Below, piece after piece: positions 60,901 through 64,000 of a DNA stretch of 64,000 nucleotides (the first letter of the stretch is position 1; the number at the start of each line of letters is the position of its first letter). Made by a program: the position numbers and the translations under genes. The stretch covers positions 99,342 through 163,341 of the forward strand of contig DF237112.1 of NCBI GenBank assembly GCA_000708835.1, written 5' to 3'. The stretch is from Klebsormidium nitens (taxonomy: Eukaryota > Streptophyta > Klebsormidiophyceae > Klebsormidiales > Klebsormidiaceae). The notes under the pieces were generated by a model, which saw only the letters and a list, made by a program, of their open reading frames with translations, did no database searches and was not told where the DNA came from.

Positions 60901-61358
60901 CACACACTTGCAAGTGCTCTGCATGTCAGACTCAAGCTCAACAGAACATTGTTGGAAGTCCCTCCCCAATCCCACTATAATCAAGAATCCCGCACCCCCG
61001 ATCTCATGTTCCTCCCAGCTCAGCCTAAGCTGCCAGACCACTCTCACCAAGCATATATACCCCATAGATTACCCTCAACTTTCTTCTCCATGCATGATGA
61101 CCTCAGGGTGACGCCTCACCTGTACCCGCACACTCCGACAGTGACGTTATACACCTGGCACCGTCTCATGTTGGCGTCGCTCAGGCACCAGTAAGATGGC
61201 CCGATGGTGCACGGGTCCGGTGTGATCGGCCCCGTGAAGAGCGCGTTGTTTGGGGTGGTCGCAGAGTAAGTGCCATTGTAGACACTGACCGTCTGCGCGC
61301 TGACGGCTGTCAGCGCAGAGAGAGCTAGGACGGCGATAAAGGCCTTGGTAGCTGCCAT
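51944..61358 (-). CDS. Secreted ribonuclease T2 with Cys-rich N-terminal extension, 8 exons
   Basis: Predicted secreted endoribonuclease of the RNase T2 family. Exons 5' to 3': 61358-61120, 60295-60103, 59214-59107, 57643-57461, 55957-55867, 54713-54511, 53117-53003, 51996-51944, all in phase, giving 394 residues. A signal peptide covers residues 1-21 (AFIAVLALSALTAVSA). The family strand is YYALALYWAPTSC (116-128). Active-site motif CAS I is HGLW (156-159) and CAS II is HEFFKHASC (264-272), with the catalytic His, Glu, Lys and His present. Many Cys and N-glycosylation-type sites occur. Typical family members are about 230 residues; here about 90 residues of Cys-rich sequence precede the YYALALYW strand. 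The last exon (53 nt) was found by phase from the GTAAGC donor at 53002. Introns 4, 5 and 6 and the region before exon 7 carry exon-end copies. Confidence 0.87.
53123..53222 (-). repeat. Tandem copy of the RNase T2 exon 7 acceptor region
   Basis: GTAGCAGTACCAGACCTGAG, with the following CACGTGACGTCATATTTACGGAAG, occurs at 53103-53165 (true exon start plus intron) and again at 53167-53222. Period is about 64 bp and identity is high, implying a recent duplication. Confidence 0.75.
53453..54415 (-). repeat. About seven serial copies of the RNase T2 exon 6 end with donor
   Basis: The exon 6 end (plus strand ACGCACCTCGGACAGCTGGC, then AGTTCCTGTCGCACTGGGG...) recurs near 54358-54415, 54226-54270, 54121-54170, 53977-54040, 53852-53913, 53670-53710 and 53453-53520. 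The spacers are purine-rich (CGGAACGGAA-like). Copies near the exon keep the donor; distant ones are eroded. Confidence 0.8.
54797..55325 (-). repeat. About six serial copies of the RNase T2 exon 6 start with acceptor
   Basis: The exon 6 start (plus strand GTAACCGCCCACACCTGCAG) recurs at 54797-54840, 54931-54975, 55060-55107, 55165-55210, 55215-55265 and 55275-55325. The two nearest copies keep a full CTGCAG acceptor and about 40 exon-like bases. Those beyond are progressively shorter. Confidence 0.8.
57282..57304. repeat. Interstitial telomere-type motif (CCCTAAA)n
   Basis: CCCTTAAACCCTAAACCCTA followed by AAA: about three units of the plant-type telomere repeat (TTTAGGG on the other strand), inside an RNase T2 intron, 19 bp from the duplicated cassette at 57323. 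Confidence 0.8.
57323..57391 (-). repeat. Intact in-frame duplicate of the second half of RNase T2 exon 4
   Basis: 69 nt, phase 0 on both sides, with a CAG acceptor and a GTGAGT donor. It encodes VNYEQCIRANGVTHCQVEEATVT, a near copy of the last 23 residues of exon 4 (57529-57461), 138 bp away. It could be a cassette exon adding 23 residues with two Cys. Confidence 0.78.
60491..60534 (+). repeat. G-run tract in RNase T2 intron 1
   Basis: Runs of 6, 12 and 10 G separated by a few bases. On the plus strand this could fold as a G-quadruplex; in the minus-strand transcript it is a C-run. Confidence 0.6.
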
Positions 61359-63125
61359 GATCGCTGTGCACCTGTGTGATCGTTGGTAGTTCAAATTGTT
61401 CGCTTCCCTACGAAGAGATTTGGAAAGAAAAATTGCAGATGGGCACTTTTTGGCCTCAAAGGTTCAGGTGAAGTTGGAGGCCACATGATATCTGCGTTGA
61501 GCTTTGAAGGGGAGGATCCCAGAGGAAGACAGTGAACGGTACCTATTGTTGATCATTTCTACGGTAGAGGGTAGGTACCAGCTGGGCAGCGCAATCTGAA
61601 ATCCCTGTTGCCAATGTTGGAGTGGGGTAGCGACGGTAGGTACCTGATTTTTCGTGATCGGATCATGCTCGCCCTTGCAGTGCATGGCAGGCTGGCGGGC
61701 TGAGAATCTGCTGGCCAAGCAGAAACTGTCCGACAGGATTCTCAGGGCAAAGCAAGGGCGAAGCAAGCCACTACCGGTACTCCTACCGGTACTACCGGTA
61801 GGTACAGCAGTATGATACTTATGATCAAGGAGTTCAGGCTTCGAAAGTGCTTCCATCATGCATGCGAAATCAAAGATCCCATAGCCGGTGCACCACTGCG
61901 TCACCAGACTGCCAGCATAAAGAATCTCATAAGGATTGCACGAGCGGAGTGAAGAACGTCTCTTCTCTCATTGGTCGGCGATGAATCTTTGACGCATGCT
62001 GAAGGTTTTATGCAGTTTCGTGTGCGTCAGCACAGCGAAACAGACGGAATATTCCATAATTGACCATTACCAACCTGATAACAGTGAATAGTTCGGAGTT
62101 CTCGAAGGAGTTCAGCTACTGGCGGTGTTATTGGCGCCCCACTAGTTGTGCAACATAGACACGTGTCGGCTTCCAACATAACGCATATGCAACAGCTAGC
62201 CGGCATTAGCTTTTCCATGATCGGCCGAATTAGGTATTAAACTGTGTTTGAATTCTGATCACCGAGCCCGATTTGCAGTCTTGGGGACCCCCCGGTCGCC
62301 CGCTTACAGTATACTTGTACCTCCGACTTTCTGCCACTCAGAAGTCCGGTCACTAGCTAGCAACTTTACTGGGATGGCTCGCCGACTGTCCGAACTACAT
62401 TCACGGTACACTTGTGAAAAAGCGCGGCTTAACTTGGTCGAATTCCAGGTCCCGCAGATATCGCGGCACCGTCCGATGACCATACCACGTGCTTTGCAGC
62501 TCCCGAGTGTTCGGAATTTCTGACAGGTACCGTGCAGGACCGGGCCTACGGCCAGCGTACACTGAGTCTGAAGCTCCAAAATTGCTCAAATCAGACCACA
62601 AGTACTTGCTGTCGGCATTTCACTTCTTCACTTTTAACGCACAGCTTCAACATAGGCCGAGGACTACCCTAGCTGTATTGGAAGTGTTAAGTTTTTAGGT
62701 ACTCAATCCGCACTTCTCCAGCTACGCCCCGGGACCTAATCTAGCAGGGAAATGGGGTTGATCGACCGCCCGGTGAATTTGACTTCAAAATTTCGAGGCT
62801 ACCGTCGAGCCGTACCACCAAAATACACTGAACACTGACAGTGGACAGTAGGCTAGGCTAGGTAGCCTAGGCTCTCCGACCCGGGCTACTGGTATCCCGG
62901 TATCCGGCACCTTCTGCAGGCCCCAGAAGCTGCCCGGACTGTGCTACTCCGGGCCCCTAGCCTAGGTAGCTAATACCTACCTACGGTATTATAGGTGTAG
63001 CCTGCTCATGTAGGCTCTACCTGGTCCGTGGCTTGAAGCTGCCAAGGGTGCGTACCGCACACTGATCCCCGGTCGGCTTCTGGCCAACTTTGGCGCACTC
63101 AAGTTCCCCGGTGGTACCGAATCGG

Positions 63126-63171
63126 GGTACCGCAGGCTGCAAACAAGTACCGCAGGCTGCAGGTACCGCAG
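63126..63171. repeat. Short tandem repeat, GTACCGCAG(GCTGCA)
   Basis: Three successive units: GTACCGCAGGCTGCA, GTACCGCAGGCTGCA and GTACCGCAG, with short spacers. Confidence 0.65.
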
Positions 63172-63365
63172 AAGTCAAATTTGTAAACCGGCGGTACCGT
63201 AGATCTGCTGCCCACGTGGTGGTACCAAGTCCCGTTTCTGATTGGCTCTCAGCTTCTGACAGAAATACGTGGCACCGGTAGATGATCAGCTAGGAATCCG
63301 TAGTCCCCCGGGCAAACTGTACCGCGCTTTTTGCCAACCGGGCCGTGAATGTAGCGCGGCCGACA

Positions 63366-63415
63366 GTGTCAGCCGTCAGTGTCGTCGTCAGTGTCGCCGT
63401 CAGTGTCGGCCGACC
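63366..63415. repeat. Short tandem repeat, about 11-12 bp unit CGTCAGTGTCG
   Basis: About four units of GTCAGTGTCG with small variations follow one another directly in non-coding DNA. Confidence 0.65.
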
Positions 63416-64000
63416 GTCAAGAACCTGAGTACCTGCATGCAGGCTGCAATTACTGTAGCTTGCAAGCTTGGCTCTTCGTTCTGTCACAGTGTATTTCGTC
63501 TAGCTGCAGTACATTAGTAATTGTGCTCTCTGTCTTGACTCAAGCCATTATTATCTAGTGTTCGGATCGACAATCTGATCTGGCAAATGATCGTTAGACA
63601 GCCTTACTGCAGTTGGGGTAGTATGTAATGATCAGGACGAACTCGAGCTCTCATGTTCAATCGTGCGGGCCCGGCCGCCTCTCCACACCGGAGCCGCGTT
63701 AGTAAACCCTTTTTCGGACCTGGCATGAGAAGCAAAGTTTTATTGTTCACAAACTAAGCTTCTCTTTCGATGTAACGGCACGACTGCGCACCGACTTCTG
63801 GCTGCGCGCCAAACTCGCGGCCGCGCATCGTCCGTTATTATACGCTATCGACTTATTTGATATATCGAATCACTACACGACACGTGTCTGGGTTACTGCT
63901 TCACCGCGTGACCGTCCGATAAGACCCACGTGCACCGCGTGCGAGGGAACCGTCCGATGAGCTTTCGAGACTAAGCTTATGGCCGGCCGAGCACCGAAGC

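Larger units (their letters stand above)
61359..64000. other. Gene-free right end with short tandem and palindromic repeats
   Basis: No gene is recognised. The left end should hold the RNase T2 promoter. Short repeats occur: CTACCGGTA units near 61770-61805, a TAGGCTAGG/CCTAGCCTA palindromic pair at 62861-62965, GTACCGCAG units at 63126-63171 and CGTCAGTGTCG units at 63366-63415. Confidence 0.5.

Overview
The window is nuclear DNA of a plant-lineage eukaryote. Genes are split by GT-AG introns, there are no operons, and the proteins are plant types: a KIN-8 kinesin, a P-class pentatricopeptide repeat (PPR) protein, an ASHR1-type SET/MYND methyltransferase, a secreted RNase T2 and a CorA-type magnesium transporter. 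A short TTTAGGG-type telomere motif also occurs. Balanced base composition, medium introns and the protein flavour suggest a streptophyte green alga (Klebsormidium-like). That is inference; no organelle or rRNA marker is present. All gene models were built by hand from translated frames joined at GT/AG sites with phase checking.

Layout. 334-8465 (+): 16-exon KIN-8 kinesin. 9521-9769 (-): small two-helix membrane protein. 11505-12690 (+): broken BTB-like gene. 13797-19050 (-): multi-exon gene joining a PD-(D/E)XK nuclease-like domain to a degenerate protein-kinase-like domain. 20073-22378 (+): BTB relic followed by a diverged BTB-like paralogue with one frame break. 23619-28921 (-): ASHR1-like methyltransferase, 9 exons. 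30072-32335 (+): MYND-finger protein. 33432-39448 (-): PPR protein, 6 exons. 40504-45116 (+): CorA transporter. 46200-48020 (-): third, broken BTB-like copy. 49557-50825 (+): coiled-coil plus KCTD-type BTB protein. 51944-61358 (-): secreted RNase T2, 8 exons. The last 2.6 kb is gene-free.

The genes are independent housekeeping or accessory genes and do not form one pathway. Two themes stand out. First, in at least five genes the introns hold decaying copies of the neighbouring exon's own end. Copies of exon starts, with their acceptor, lie upstream; copies of exon ends, with their donor, lie downstream. One such copy, in the RNase T2 gene, is still a perfect in-frame 69-nt cassette. This fits frequent local tandem duplication that survives only when it spans a splice junction. 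Second, the 11-22 kb stretch and 46-48 kb hold a lineage-type BTB-like family with rapid gene birth and decay, interleaved with the nuclease-kinase fusion, which resembles Crinkler/RHS-type effector architecture. Two MITE-like elements are visible, one inside an intron.
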